DNA of 64,000 bases from Wyeomyia smithii. Taxonomy: Eukaryota > Arthropoda > Insecta > Diptera > Culicidae. The notes under the pieces were generated by a model, which saw only the letters and a program-made list of their open reading frames with translations, searched no databases and had not been told where the DNA came from. A program made the position numbers and the translations under genes. The DNA lies in assembly GCF_029784165.1 (NCBI RefSeq), contig NC_073696.1, forward strand, positions 260,878,494 to 260,942,493, written 5' to 3'. Below, in pieces: positions 1-12,480 of the stretch; position 1 is the stretch's first letter, and every line of letters begins with the position of its first letter.

Positions 1-2
1 TG

Positions 3-230
3 CCAGGAACATCTAAAACCCCAGTTGTTCCTTTTGCACATCCAGTTGATGAAACAAACTCTGGATTAGTGAAATTTTCTGACATTGTGGACTGGATTTT
101 TGAAAATTTCAATATACCCGATCCAATTAAAATTTTTCTTACAGCATTCCTCCCAACAGTTAGATCATTTTTGAAGCAGTTGACTGCCCAATGGCCCCTC
201 CTTGCAGCGATTGTATCCTTCGATGCCTAA
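3..230 (+). CDS. LINE ORF1, C-terminal end (partial)
   Basis: An open frame enters from the left edge and stops with TAA at 228-230, giving about 75 residues. It reads on the same strand and immediately upstream of the endonuclease/RT frame, so it is the end of ORF1 of the same element. The stretch is rich in Phe, Pro and Leu and ends in WPLLAAIVSFDA. No zinc knuckle is visible in this part. ORF1 proteins of I-type elements are nucleic-acid-binding proteins that coat the element RNA; that role is family knowledge and is not visible here. The first in-frame ATG of ORF2 (223) lies 8 bases before the end of this stop codon, so the two frames overlap. Confidence 0.7.
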   Translation, partial: PGTSKTPVVPFAHPVDETNSGLVKFSDIVDWIFENFNIPDPIKIFLTAFLPTVRSFLKQLTAQWPLLAAIVSFDA

Positions 231-3200
231 TTCAACTGCGTATATGAAGGATTCTATCTCTGTCTTACAGTGGAATTGTAGAAGTATTTTACCAAAAATT
301 GATTCGTTTAAAGTTTTGATAAATAAAAACAAATGCGATGCATTTTCCCTTTGTGAAACTTGGCTTACTTCAAATATTGATCTCAACTTCCATGATTTTA
401 ATATTATTCGCCTTGATCGAGACACCCCATATGGAGGAGTACTTTTAGGGATTAAAAAGTGCTATTCTTTCTATCGTATTAACCTCCCCTCGATTCCAGG
501 CATCGAAGTTGTCGCATGTCAAATGACAATACAAGGTAAAGAGCTTTGTATTGCCTCAATATATATTCCCCCCAGAGCACAGGTTGGGCAACGGCTGCTC
601 TTTGATTTAATAGAACTTCTTCCCTCGCCACATTTGATTTTGGGAGACTTCAACTCTCATGGTGTGGCTTGGGGTTCTCCTTACAATGATAACCGCTCCT
701 CTTTAATCTATAACCTTTGCGATGACTTCGACATGACTATTTTGAACAACGGTGAAATGAAACGTATCCCGAAACCTCCAGCGCGCCCAAGCGCTTTGGA
801 TCTATCCTTATGTTCGACGTCGCTACGGTTGGATTGCACATGGAAGGTAATCCTCGATCCTCACTGTAGCGACCATTCGCCTATTCTTATTTCAATTAAT
901 AACGGGTCAACTCGCATGCGACCAGTTGACATTCCGTATGACCTCACACGGAATGTCGATTGGAAGTTATACGAGGAAATGATTTCAAAAGCGGTCGATT
1001 CGATTCAACATCATCCACCACTAGAAGAATACAACCTCCTCGCGGGCTTGATTCTCGACGCCGCGTTGCAAGCTCAAACGGAGAAATATCCCGGCGTAAC
1101 GATTAAAGAACGGCCTCCCACTCCGTGGTGGGACCAAGAGTGCTCCGATGTCTACACGCAACGATCCGACGCGTTTTTGGCCTACCAGAAGGGAGGTATA
1201 CCTGGCGACTATTTACGGTATTCGGAGCTTGATACCAAGCTTAAAAGCTTGGCTAAAGCAAAGAAACGCGGATATTGGCGTCGGTTCGTGAACGAGACGT
1301 CGAGGGAGACATCGATGAGCACTCTTTGGAACACAGCCCGAAGAATGCGGAATCGCGTAACGGTCAACGAAAGCGAGGAGTCTTCAAGTCGGTGGATATT
1401 TGATTTTGCCAGGAAAGTATGTCCGGACTCTGTTCCTGAGCAAAACATTGTTCGCGATGCGTCTCCGGGCCACGACGCGATAGAATCACCTTTTACGATG
1501 GCAGAATTTTCAGTTGTCCTCCTGTCCTGTAACAATAACGCGCCTGGATTAGATAGAATCAAATTCAACTTGTTGAAGAATCTACCCGGCAATGCCAAGA
1601 GGCGCTTGTTGAACTTGTTCAATAAGTTCCTGGAGCAATACATTGTACCGCAGGATTGGAGGCAAGTGAAGGTGATCGCCATCCAAAAACCAGGGAAACC
1701 AGCTTCTAATCACAACTCTTATAGGCCGATTGCAATGCTATCCTGTATCCGGAAATTGATGGAAAAAATGATACTCCGTCGTTTAGACCATTGGGTCGAA
1801 TCAAATGGTCTACTATCAGATACTCAATTTGGCTTCCGCCGTGCCAAAGGGACGAATGATTGTCTTGCGTTGCTTTCAACAGATATTCAGCTGGCGTATG
1901 CTCGCAAAGAACAAATGGCGTCTGCGTTCTTGGACATTAAGGGGGCTTTTGATTCCGTTTCTATTGACATTCTTTCGGGTAAACTTCACCGACAAGGATT
2001 TTCTCCAATTTTGAACAATTTTTTGCACAATTTGTTGTCCGAAAAGCACATGCATTTTACGCACGGCGATTTGGCAACTTTTCGCATTAGCTACATGGGT
2101 CTTCCCCAGGGCTCATGTTTAAGCCCCCTTCTTTACAACTTTTATGTAAATGACATCGACGAATGTCGGCAAATTGATGCACGATAAGACAACTTACAGA
2201 CGACAGTGTGGTTTCTGTTACAGGAGCCAAAGCTGCCGATTTGCAAGGACCATTGCAAGATACCTTGGACAATTTGTCTGCTTGGGCTTTACAGCTAGGT
2301 ATCGAATTCTCTCCGGAGAAGACTGAGATAGTAGTTTTTTCTAGGAAGCATGAACCTGCTCAGCTTCAAACACAATTAATGGGTAAAATGATTTCTCAGG
2401 TTTTGGTACACAAATATCTTGGTGTCTGGTTCGACTCTAAAAGCACCTGAGGTTGTCACGTGAGGTATCTGATGAAAAAATGTCAACAAAGAGTGAATTT
2501 TCTTCGTACAATAACCGGACAATGGTGGGGAGCCCACCCAGGAGACCTTATAAGGCTTTACCAAACAACGATACTGTCTGTTATTGAGTACGGGTGTTTC
2601 TGCTTCCGCTCCGCAGCAAACACACATTTGATCAAACTGGAGCGAATACAATATCGTTGTTTGCGTATCGCCTTGGGTTGCATGCAGTCGACCCATACGA
2701 TGAGTTTGGAGATCTTAGCTGGAGTACTACCATTGAAAAACCGCTTCTGGAGCCTGTCTTCTCGTATTCTAATCAAATGTGAGGTCTTGAACCGTCCCGT
2801 GATTGAAAATTTTGAAAGGTTAATCGAACTTAATTCTCAAACCCGTTTTATGACATTGTATTTCAATCACATGTCCCAAAATATTAACCCTTCTTCGAAT
2901 ATTCCAAATCGTATCGACTTATCAAATACTTCTGATTCTACTGTGTTTTTCGATACATCCATGATAGAAGAAACTCGTGGAATCCCGGATCATTTACGCG
3001 TGCAGCAGATCCCTAAAAATTTTGCCAATAAATATCGAAACATCAACTGCAACAATATGTTCTACAGTGACGGATCACTTCTTGATGGGTCCACTGGCTT
3101 CGGTATCTTCAATAACAATTTAACCGTCTCCCATAAGCTCGATAATCCTGCTTCTGTTAAGTCGCAGAATTAGCTGCAATTCAGTACACCCTAGGGATTA

Positions 3201-3907
3201 TCGAAAAAATGCCCACGGACCATTATTTCATCTTTACGGACAGTCTCAGTTCCATTGAGGCTCTCCGATCGATGAAAGATGTTAAGCACTCTCCGTATTT
3301 CCTGGGGAGAATACGGGAACATCTGAGTGCTTTATCCGAAAAATCTACTCAGATTACCTTAGCGTGGGTCCCTTCTCACTGCTCGATACCGGGTAATGAG
3401 AAAGCGGACTCTTTGGCTAAGGTGGGCGCAACAAATGGTGATATTTATGAAAGACCAATTGCCTTTAATGAATTTTTCGCATTTGTACGTCAGAATACGA
3501 TCATCAGTTGGCAAAATTCTTGGACCAAGGGGGAACTGGGAAGGTGGTTACATTCCATAATCCCCAAGGTATCGACGAACCCGTGGTTCAAGGGGTTGGA
3601 TGTAGGTCGGGATTTCATTTGCGTGATGTCCCGGCTTATGTCCAATCACTATAGATTTGACGCGCATCTCCGTCGTGTTGGGCTCGGAGAGAGTGGTGTC
3701 TGTGCCTGTGGTGAAGGTTATCACGACATAGAGCACGTTGTTTGGTCATGCCCTGTACACCGTGACGCCAGGTCTAGATTAATAGCTTCCCTGCAGGCCG
3801 AAGGTAGGCAGCCGGCTGTTCCTGTTCGTGATGTCTTGGCGAGCCGTGACCTATCCTACATGTCCCTTATATACGTTTTCCTGAAATCCATCCACGCCCC
3901 AGTTTAG
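223..3907 (+). pseudogene. LINE ORF2: endonuclease, reverse transcriptase and RNase H, broken
   Basis: The protein starts at ATG 223, or at an in-frame ATG at 202 upstream. First comes an APE-like endonuclease: WNCRS near the start, the LGDFNSHG motif, and SDHSPI about 220 residues in. The reverse transcriptase follows, with FLDIKGAFDSV (motif A) and GLPQGSCLSPLLYN. The catalytic motif C survives only as LTDDS right after a frameshift at about 2187. A TGA interrupts the thumb at 2448-2450. A second frameshift near 3163 cuts the RNase H, whose acidic residues are all visible: YSDGS, AELAAI, FTDSL and GNEKADSLA. A Cys/His cluster (CACGEG...H...C) follows. The stop is TAG at 3905-3907. With these lesions no full-length product can be made. 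Confidence 0.85.
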
Positions 3908-4304
3908 TCCTATCCTCTTCCGCCTACATCCAACCAAACGACAAGAACACGTTAAGACCCCGGATCCGGAAACAGCAATCAGACCCGCACGATACTCTCA
4001 AGGCCCGATGGAAACAACCTAATATGCCAGTCCGTAATATCTTGGCCCAGCAGCGGAACAAATTTAATATGCTGCTTACCTATGGCAATGAAAACCACCA
4101 AACAGCAAACCTGTGCTTTTAATGCAAAATATTCTAGCTTTAAGTTAGATTTAATTTCAGCTCGTAGTCGGCAGCGAGGATAAAAAATTTGCTTTTAGTT
4201 ATTAAGATACTTTAGAAAGTAAGCTACCAGATATAATTGGCGCCGTTAAACATTGAATTGTATTTGTGCCGTGTCAAATAAACTATAGATGAAGAAAAAA
4301 AAAA

Positions 4305-5060
4305 CTATTGTTATGCTTTGATGCAATTCGGGAACGATGAAAAAATTGAATGCGTTAAATCGTTAAATCGTAGAAACACTCCGAAATAGTTTAGAACGAA
4401 ACAGGAGCTTTTTATCGGCAACGAAACGAAAACTCTTCTAAATGTTTAAAGCAAAAGTGGTTACCTGTTCTCGAAAAATACTCAGAATAAGCTACCAGAT
4501 ATCCTCAAGAAGACCAGAATAGGTGACTTAAATAGAAAATTTGAAAAAATAAGTAAAAATTACCCTTTTCATGTACTGTCTAATATGCATATTGCCCTAT
4601 CACAGCTTAGTGTCTCAGTATCTTTAGACGAGAATTAACACATAAATAGATCATATGAAATCCGAAAACCGAAAATAAATTTGGGAGCTGCATGTAGGAA
4701 CGTCAACCTTGAACGAAATTTCATTGGACCGGTAAATGAGCGCAAATTATGCCGCGGAAATTATGGTACTGAATACTTCAGTAGCCTATCATTTTCCGTT
4801 GCGATCTGCATAATTACGATTTGCAAGATGATTGATGGGGCAGGTAGCAAAACAGCCAAATTGATGAAAATGCAAGCTCATGCCTTCGGATCAATTCACT
4901 TTACGGAACAATTATTCAATTATTTAAAAGTGTTTTCGAGCCTGCTGGATGAAAAAAAGTTTTCAGATACACCATCGGAAAAGCCTAGGACTTGAAAAGG
5001 TCACGACTTAACGAGTTTGAAAAAAATCACAAGAAGGTTGTATGCAAAGCCACGACCGCA
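4305..5060. other. Intergenic, no gene seen
   Basis: AT-rich DNA. An open stretch of about 100 codons at 4681-4995 has no ATG at its start and no recognisable motif; I do not call it. The last part (about 5020-5060) belongs to the outer flank of the repeat described next, because the sequence around 5040-5062 recurs in inverted form near 24650. Confidence 0.5.
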
Positions 5061-5992
5061 AGGTTGAAGTAGAATACTTTTACAAGAAAGATAACCCGGC
5101 TGCTTGCGTGTCAGTCATTTTCTAGTAAATAAACGTTGACTGTTCATTGGCAGTATTGTCATTTCTTTTTGTTTGATGTTTTGAATGAAGTTCATTGAAT
5201 ATTTTTAAATTTTGTGGAAATGAGAAGTTGAAGTGCTGCCGAATTGTAATATGCACATTTAATACGACATCATTAAACGGGAACGGAACAAAGGCTACGG
5301 TTATGCAGAACGCGAATGCCGGCGCGATGCGATTTGCCTTACCGTGGTGAAATGTACAGCTCTTTTTAAGGTGAAGTAGAGCTATACATTTCAACAGATT
5401 TCGTCTTGCCGAATCGCATCGCGCCGTTATTTGCGTTCTGCATGACCGTAGCCAAACACTAAGCGACGCAAACACGTAATAATAGTCAGAGTATGCATGT
5501 AGATAAAGATAATTAACTTTGGATTATAGCGCAAAACGAGAAAATATTAACTCTTCAAATAATCATTTGTGTTCTTCAAATTTCAGTTGTTCAGTTCAGT
5601 TGTTCGATGAAATGTTTGTTTATTATCTGATGAAGCTCTTATATAGGCCAAATGATGCATTCCCAATTTACTAGGTCCATAACTCTGCCGACCGTGCTTG
5701 GGAAAGCAATCGTATAACGACCAATCAGAGGTCGAATTTTGTGTTTTGACAAGGCTTAAGAATTTTCAATTGTACAATGGTTCGAATAATAAAATTGAAA
5801 TTTCATGCATTTGGTAGAAATCTTAGAAGATTTTCTAATTGATTGCTGCAAAAACGAAAGAAATCCATCGAAAACTAACCGATTTATTAGCACTTGAAAT
5901 TGGACATATTTCTCACATTTTTTCAGTTTTAGATTTTCATTTCACATCTCTATGTAGCCGAACTTCCTGAGAGAAGTATTCTACTTCAAAAA
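5060..5992 (-). repeat. TATA-containing repeat family, copy A (internally deleted)
   Basis: The copy is bounded by GTTGAAGTAGAATACTT at about 5063 and its inverse at about 5974-5990. The same ends recur at 23412/24641 and near 30961/32310. On the minus strand it holds a CCAAT box (CCAAT on the plus strand at 5721-5725), a TATA box (TTATATA on plus, 5639-5645) and the conserved block near 5935-5990. Between the TATA box and the downstream block only about 100 bases remain, whereas copies B and C have about 500, so the middle has been lost. A small hairpin element (5294-5455) sits inside it. The transposon class is unknown. Confidence 0.6.
5294..5455. repeat. Short hairpin (foldback) MITE
   Basis: Two arms of roughly 75 bases are inverted copies of each other. 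The left begins GGCTACGGTTATGCAGAACG and the right ends in the complement, CCGTAGCC. The whole 160-base unit can fold into one long stem with a small loop near 5375. Flanking AAA on both sides may be a 3-bp target duplication, but this is weak because the site is A-rich. No coding capacity is present. It lies inside repeat copy A, so it inserted after that copy. Confidence 0.6.
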
Positions 5993-6393
5993 AACACTTG
6001 TTGAGGTTGATGGACGATTTCGAGAAAACCCAATCATAATGACAACCTAGTACTAATTTTGCACTCTGTGTGTTTATCCAGGGCCACAATCAACCCAAAG
6101 TTAGCGGCGATGAAGTTTTCAAGATTTTCCCTACCAAAACGCTCCCAAGTTATGCAATCGAACCAGACGAAACTTCTTTCGCGAACCACCAGCATCGCGC
6201 TCGTAGCGATCAAGTTAAGACGAGATGTGAAGCAAGCGAAGCGAACCACATTTTCGCCATCGTCGGTGCAGATTTGCGGAAAAGTTTCGCCGACCGAATG
6301 GATGTAGGACTACTGTAAAGCAGTTTTGGATTTTGGCTTTTCACAGTAAGCCCCAGTGATGGACGAACCGAAGAATGTCTGAGAATTTTATCT

Positions 6394-6445
6394 CCCCGTC
6401 TCCGGTTTTACGAGGACACCCGCAAGGGTGTAAGCCGAAACGGGG
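6394..6445. other. GC-rich hairpin
   Basis: CCCCGT...ACACCC-GCAA-GGGTGT...ACGGGG forms a stem-loop with a four-base GCAA loop and two small internal bulges. It stands out in AT-rich surroundings. GNRA loops such as GCAA are common in structured RNA, but no RNA family was recognised and nothing shows that it is transcribed. Confidence 0.35.
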
Positions 6446-7848
6446 AAAAATGAGAAAAGTTTTCGCACTTCAGCTATGCCAACGTGAATTTAGTTTCATG
6501 TCTTTTTCTGGTTTATTAATAGTTTGCGTTTTAAAGCTCTAGTCTAGAATTCTGAAATCCAGCATTGTTATTCAGATGTAATCTCAAGTAGAAAATATCC
6601 TACCCAGATTGCTTGTTCAACGCGTTGTAATTAACACAAGTTTATTTTAACAAACACTTTTCGTTTCCAACAAAAATAACTACTTCTGATAGTACTATTC
6701 GGTGCATTTCAATGCATTAATTTTTTCCCCTCAACAGGAGAAAAGTTTATTTCACATCTCATCTAAGAGTGCCTGCATTTCTATACTTCTAAATATCGTT
6801 ACAATTCCCATTAGTCAGCATTTTTAGTACGGGGCAAAACTTTCCGTACCTTTCTTCGACCAACCGTGCATAACTTCATTTCCTTTGCGCCACTAAGCAC
6901 TGCTTACCCTTTAACCAAGTTTCCCACGGAAGAAAGAAAGTCCAACCAGCCACGGAAACGCATCTGCACATTTGCTGACCGGAAAGCCGCACTTTTCCTC
7001 TACATTACGACGAGGTGAGGTCCGAGTACCGATTTGTGCAGGTGAGTTTCGAATTCGGATGCCCATTTGAGCGTGGTGAGAAGGGAAAGGCCGCCGCATC
7101 GGAAGCCGCACATCACAGACTTTTCCTTCTTACCAGCAAATTCAGTTCAGCGAATAGACATGCAAGATTTTTTTCCCATCACCTGCAGAGGGCAAAAGTT
7201 TTCCGAGTGAAGAAGAAAAAAAACCGGAAATTTCCTTGCCTACGTTGTCGTGAAGTTAGTTTTCCACCGAAAAAAAAAACACGAAACGCTTTTCCCTGCA
7301 GCTTTCTTTTCATGCAGTTTTCCGGCTGTAATCTTATAGCATCACAGGAGCACGTGAGTTGCGGAGAAATATTACCCCTTCGGTTATTAATGGTTTGTTC
7401 GGTCGGAACCCATCCGCGGGCGGGCTGGAAACCGGTGAAGTTTTTAATTTGATACTATTGCAATGGTTTTTTTTTTCGTTCTGCTTCGTATAGATCTAAA
7501 GTTTCCATTCGTTTTGCCGCGGACAGATATAAATGATTTCAGTGGATAATTGATGTCTGCTGGCGAATGAAGCCTGAAGAATTTGATTTGCGGGTGCTCA
7601 ATTCGAGTTGATGCAGCTCTCTTTTTTTGTTGCTCTTATGCTGCCTGCAATAGATAGTTATTATTTTATCAGCTTATCAGATTATTAGTCTAGCGGGGAT
7701 TACCTCGCTTTCGAATGCAGTGCATGCTGTAATGTTTTAATTATTCACTTCCTGGCAATGAACGTACATTCGGGGGAGATTTCGCTGTAAACTGAGCAGC
7801 GAACAAAAATGGACCGGACGATGAAAGTTTAATGAAATTTCATCCATT

Positions 7849-8184
7849 TCAGTAGAGCGCTTTTCGCGGCATTTCCCTAGTCGTCCCAGCACCACCCCTT
7901 CGTCGGCCGCGCGTGCAATTGCAGTTATCAGCAGCATGACGACCAACTTTCAACTTGCTTCGTGCTGGTAAACATTCGGAGCAATTGTAGAAGTTCGTCC
8001 AGTCCGAGGGCAGGCGATAGTTTCTAATAACACGTTCGTCACGTGGAAGCGGTGCTTGATTGCAATGACGAGCATCCTGCTGGGTTGAATGTTCAACCAG
8101 TCTCCTGGTAGAACCACAGTCCAACGGAATGGATCCACAGCAAACCCCTTTTCTGAGATGAATGCCAGCAATCAGATTGAACAT
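7849..8184 (-). pseudogene. Possible remnant of a cysteine-rich (chitin-binding type 2-like) exon
   Basis: The minus-strand frame of 111 residues contains a stretch reading LPSDWTNFYNCSEC about 65 residues in. It resembles the core of peritrophin-A (CBM14) domains, where a Cys two to four residues before F-Y-x-C is normal. Here that Cys is Trp, and the downstream Cys-Pro-x-Gly is not clear. No signal peptide, splice sites or second domain are evident. It may be a decayed exon or chance. Low confidence. Confidence 0.15.
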
Positions 8185-9835
8185 GTTGCAGAATGAGTTG
8201 CAATTTTTGAAGGATTCATTCGGGGTTTTGCCTTTCTTGAATCACACAGTCAGAAAAGTAACATCAGTTTCCAATCGATTCTCAACGGGATGAGTGTTTC
8301 TTAACTATTTGATTGACAATTCAGTTTGCTTTTGTTTAGAGTAGTGTCTGAAAACTTTTTTTTATACACCAGCTTTATGATAAATTTGTTTTATAGTTTC
8401 CAAATCTTTCGATTAGGAAAATCATTTCTACATAAATTTCATTGTCTTTATGCACGGTAAATTGTCGAATCGTTCACCCGAATACTGTTTTTAATGGAAA
8501 GTTTAACTGCGCTATCCGTTCCGCAGCTTTTGACTATCAATCGTATGACGTATTTTTATTTTGATAATGATGTATCTGCCGGTGCCTAAAAATTTGACGA
8601 ACTTCTGACACCCTTCATCTCGAACGTGTTCTGCAATAAAAGATTGCTCGTTACAAAAACAAAATCTGGCGAAATTTCGAATCGGTATAAATTATCACTA
8701 AAGCCTCACTGCGGCAGTCGTGAGCAGGAAAAGCGTGAAGCCATATCGCCTTCAACCGGGCAATAATCATCGCGATAATCGGTGCAGAAACATAAGTGAA
8801 AACTATCACTATATCGTGCTCATAACTCCCGCTTTTGGGTCTCTGCCAGAGCCTTCCAGTTTCCGATCCAATCGACTGTTTTGGTCTGCCTCTCATGGAA
8901 ATGCAATTTATGGCATAAAACTCGAGCGAAACTTCGCGGCATCATCATCGCTGTGAATGCTAATTCTGGTCGAAACGAGATCTAATTACTTTAATCAGAA
9001 GCAACCATCGAGGCACATCTTGGCGTGGAAGCTGTTGAGTGAAACTTGATTAATATCTGCATTAATTTCAATTTGCATTACTCAGTCGAGGAAAATCCAA
9101 TGGTTTCGAGCATACTATCGCTCCATATATCATAGCAGATTACAACCTACAAACATTGTCAGGCTTGTCCAAATATCACTCGCTGTCCTAGAGCTAACGT
9201 ACGCTGTCATAAATGGAATCCGGACGAAATTACTTTCGACAGATGGACAAACAAAACATAGCAAAAAATTCAATGCCTATTACCTTTTCGCACATATCTT
9301 ATCGCAAAGCAATAATGCTCGCCAAAAGCTATACACGGTGCGTTCCAGAGCGGCCTGTCGTAAAACACCAACCGCTTGACAGTTTAATTAGCGCTAATGA
9401 ATTTCTCCTCTAATGAGTAGCGCCGCCATCGCGCAACCAAGCTCCGACAGGAGCCGAAGCGCTCGGGAGAAAACTTTTAGAACTAATTGAAATGTCAGCT
9501 GATGTAGTCGTTGTTGCTTACGCGCAAAATCAATGCCGGTTTTCTGGCTGCATATATGGAAGAAAGGTAGAAACTGAAAATGCAATTTCAAAACGCACGC
9601 TTCTGAGCGAAAACCCATTATCAGCTTTAGCGTAGCCGTCCTGGGTTCTGAACGCACCTCTGCATCTAGCACACAAGTGCTCGAAGGTGAAAACCCAGTA
9701 CGATTATTCAAGCTGCGAATCACAAAAATGAACTCCGACCTACAAAGCAATTCTGTTTATAGAAAAAAAAGTTGCGGCTGCAATTTCATTTTTTCTTCGC
9801 CAAGAGGTTCTTCTATTCAATATTCTTTTTCATGC

Positions 9836-11231
9836 GGGGTAAGCCCGCCCACCAGCGGGGTAAGATCGCCTACCATTTTTTGAGGATGAACAATATTTTC
9901 AGGGCCGAAACGGTTGATTCTATCGGTATGGTGTCTCTGACAAAGTTGTATCTTTTTTTTTTAAATAAAATATACACTGTGAAAAATCTGAAAAAAAAAT
10001 TTTTTCTAAGTTTTAACTTATTTTGTTTTCTGATTATTCAAGTTCAAATCAATGTTTAGGCAACTTTTTTGGTTTTCAAAATAAATAGATTTTTCAGAAT
10101 TGGGGTTTTTCAAGATATTGAATTCATAATATACCTATCTTTAAGCTAAAAATTAAAACTCATTAAACCTATCTGTATGATTCTTTTGAAAACTTATTAT
10201 GCATAAAAAAATACTAATAATTATTATTTCTTTTATTTATATTTTCAATTTTCTATGTTTTTTTTTATTTATTTTTTTTTGAAGAACAAAATTACCAACG
10301 ACTCTATACACCAAATAAACCGTCAAAAAAAATTCTTCACAAAAATTGAGCTATTAATATTTCTATTGCTCCATGATCCAACAACCATAAAATTTTAGCT
10401 TACCTTTTGTAGATTTTACAGGCAAAAACATGTTTTTTTCAAAAAAATTTGAAAAAAAATATATTTTTAATTCTATTTCTATATTTTTTCTTTAAATTTT
10501 TTAGAGTGTGTACTTTTTTCGAAAGTAAAAAACTACTATTTTCAATTCTGCCGGAGACGTCATACCTATCAAACACACCGTCCTGGCTCTAAAATTATTT
10601 TGGTTCATTAACACCATTTTCACACAGGTTTACTTTTTTCAAAAATAAGTCTTGTTAAAATATATTACTAGAAAAGCTTAAACCAAATCGAAAATGGTCG
10701 ATTAACATCGATGTCTTATGTGGCTTGAAGTTGCTTTACTGATCCTGTAAATATTCCCTTTGTAGTGTCGAGGCATTTGGGTCTTGAAGTAAAACAACAA
10801 GCAGTTGGATTCGTGGCGGTTTACCCCTTGTATAGTGGGCGACTTTACCCCCAGTGGAACATTTTCATATTTGACCGAAAAAGTAGTCAAATTACAAGAT
10901 TACTCACGGCCTTCGATATTTTTCGAAAGAAGATAGATTCAGGCAAGCGATTGAACGTATATTCACGAACAAAACAATAGATTTTTAGACTGAAAAACCT
11001 TAAGTCCCGTTGCCGCAAAACAATAGCGCATTGACTGGTTGCCAGCTGAAAGGTTGTTTTTGATTATTTCAGCGACCGTTCGTGCACTATCAAAACAGAA
11101 AAACGTGCAAAATGTTATGTAATTATACTGTAATAGACACGTTAAAGAAATTTTTCAATTATTTTATAACTTGGTAGTAAAACTACGGTGGGCGGTCTTA
11201 CCCCGCAGGGCGGTCTTACCCTGTTTACCCC
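9836..11231. repeat. AT-rich element with GGGGTAA...CGCCC terminal inverted repeats
   Basis: The left end carries GGGGTAAGCCCGCCCACC followed by GCGGGGTAAGATCGCC. The right end carries the same two blocks in inverted order (GGTGGGCGGTCTTACCCCGC, then GGCGGTCTTACCC), ending in GTTTACCCC at 11231. A further related motif occurs at about 10820-10860. The 1.3 kb between them is very AT-rich with many A/T runs. No transposase frame is visible, and no clean target duplication was found, so the class is undetermined. Confidence 0.55.
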
Positions 11232-12480
11232 TACAACTTCCGAGCGCGTGTTTCAGCCACTAAGTTCTGCTTAAGCGTCCTGTTGGATTGCTTACAGGCA
11301 CGGAAAAAACGGTAGCGTCCTCGTAGACGGATCCTATGCACAGTGCTATACCTTTCGATCGTATGTTCCACTACGACGTTTACTCTGATTCTTCTTGGTC
11401 ACAGTCCCCCTTTCTTGGATACGTTTGAGCTAGGTTTGACAAGTGGCTTCTAGTTATTCTTCTTTTCGTTCAAAATTGCCCTCATGAAACATTGTGATCT
11501 TTCTGCACGACGCTTACCAGTGTTTATAAAAATGTTTAATAAAGAAAATATCAATATCAAGGATTTTATAAGTTCTGGTTTTCAATTTTAATTAATTTAT
11601 TCGATATTGCTAGTTCATTAAATCTTCAATTGATTTAAAGATATATGTTAAATTTATTTGAACTAGCCATAATTTCAACTCATTACGGATTCCTCTTGCT
11701 TTTCATGAAATGAATCTACTATTGTTCATCATACGTAGTTTCAAAAACATGAACAACATTTCGAACGTTGATTTATATAGACATTAGTGTTTCAAAAAAT
11801 TGTTAAACCAAAAGCTATTCATTCACTTGGTAAGCAAAAATAGTGTAAACAAAAAATATCGATAGCTTTCGCAGCACGGCCAACCGTACCGACTAATAAT
11901 AAAATTTAACAGTGCGCTTAATAAAATCGACCAATCAGAGAGGGCTTTCGCTTTGACAGAACTTTGGGTGATTTTTGGTTTCTCTTGTCACGTCCTGTCC
12001 TAGCGTTTGAGCACATCATACACAATTATTTGGCGAATTTCAGTGTTTTTGCGGTTTTAAGAACGGATTGTGCAGAATTATTTCTCTTCTTTCGTCTTCC
12101 AGTTAGCACAACTTTTCTGAAACGTCAACCAATCGAGTTGAAACTTTCAGCAATGACAGGCGAAAAGTTTCCAAACAAAGCGATGTCAAAATATTTCAAA
12201 TCCGACTACTAGGGGCGCTGCTTTCCGGACTTTAATCGAAGCAAGTGTAGTGTATGCGTCAAAGTGCGGCAGAGTAATTGCTCGCCAGATTCGTCGCATC
12301 TACGTTGGCTTATGACAAAACTCAAAAACTATACTATAAAAAAGTTACCTTCGCTGGGGGCACCAAAATTCACAGGAATGGTTTGAAAGCCATAATCTTC
12401 TTAGGGCAACTACTTTAGGTTTTGGGCAATCTTTTTTGCGTTTGAATGAAATGTGATTTACGTACATTAGTATTACGTCA
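11232..12480. other. Intergenic, contains one repeat copy
   Basis: No gene is recognised. The block 11886-12004, listed separately, recurs in inverted form near 52811-52930. An ORF at 11964-12212 overlaps the end of this repeat and shows no motif. Confidence 0.45.
11886..12004. repeat. Dispersed repeat with CCAAT motif, copy 1
   Basis: About 120 bases match the reverse complement of 52811-52930 closely. The shared parts include TTAACAGTGCGCT, GACCAATCAGAG, GGTGATTTTTGGTT and CACGTCCTGTCCTA. The CCAATCAGAG core is also shared with the TATA-containing repeat family at 5721, 23672 and 31222. The nature of the element is unknown. Confidence 0.55.

Larger units (their letters stand above)
1..4304 (+). 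mobile_element. Non-LTR retrotransposon (LINE), I/Loner-like clade, 5' end outside the window
   Basis: The segment carries the end of ORF1, a long ORF2 and a 3' UTR that finishes in an A-run at 4294-4304, which is a typical LINE layout. ORF2 holds an APE-type endonuclease, a reverse transcriptase and then an RNase H domain. That order is known from I-clade, R1, Loa and Outcast elements. The short hydrophobic end of ORF1 and its overlap with ORF2 fit the I/Loner group, but the clade is my inference. The copy is dead: ORF2 has two frameshifts and one stop. The 5' end lies outside the window, so no target-site duplication can be checked. Confidence 0.85.
5993..9834. other. Intergenic or intronic, mostly unique sequence
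   Basis: Nearly 4 kb without a supported gene. ORFs of 60-145 codons occur here but overlap in several frames and show no motif. The stretch holds a compact hairpin at 6394-6445 and a possible decayed cysteine-rich exon at 7849-8184, both listed separately. Apart from these I see nothing in it. Confidence 0.45.

Noticed and set aside
4681..4995. Open frame of 104 codons
   Set aside because: It opens with TTG, has no ATG near its start, and shows no motif or splice context.
7015..7452. 145-codon plus-strand ORF
   Set aside because: No domain, biased composition with poly-Lys stretches from A-runs, and overlapping alternatives in other frames.
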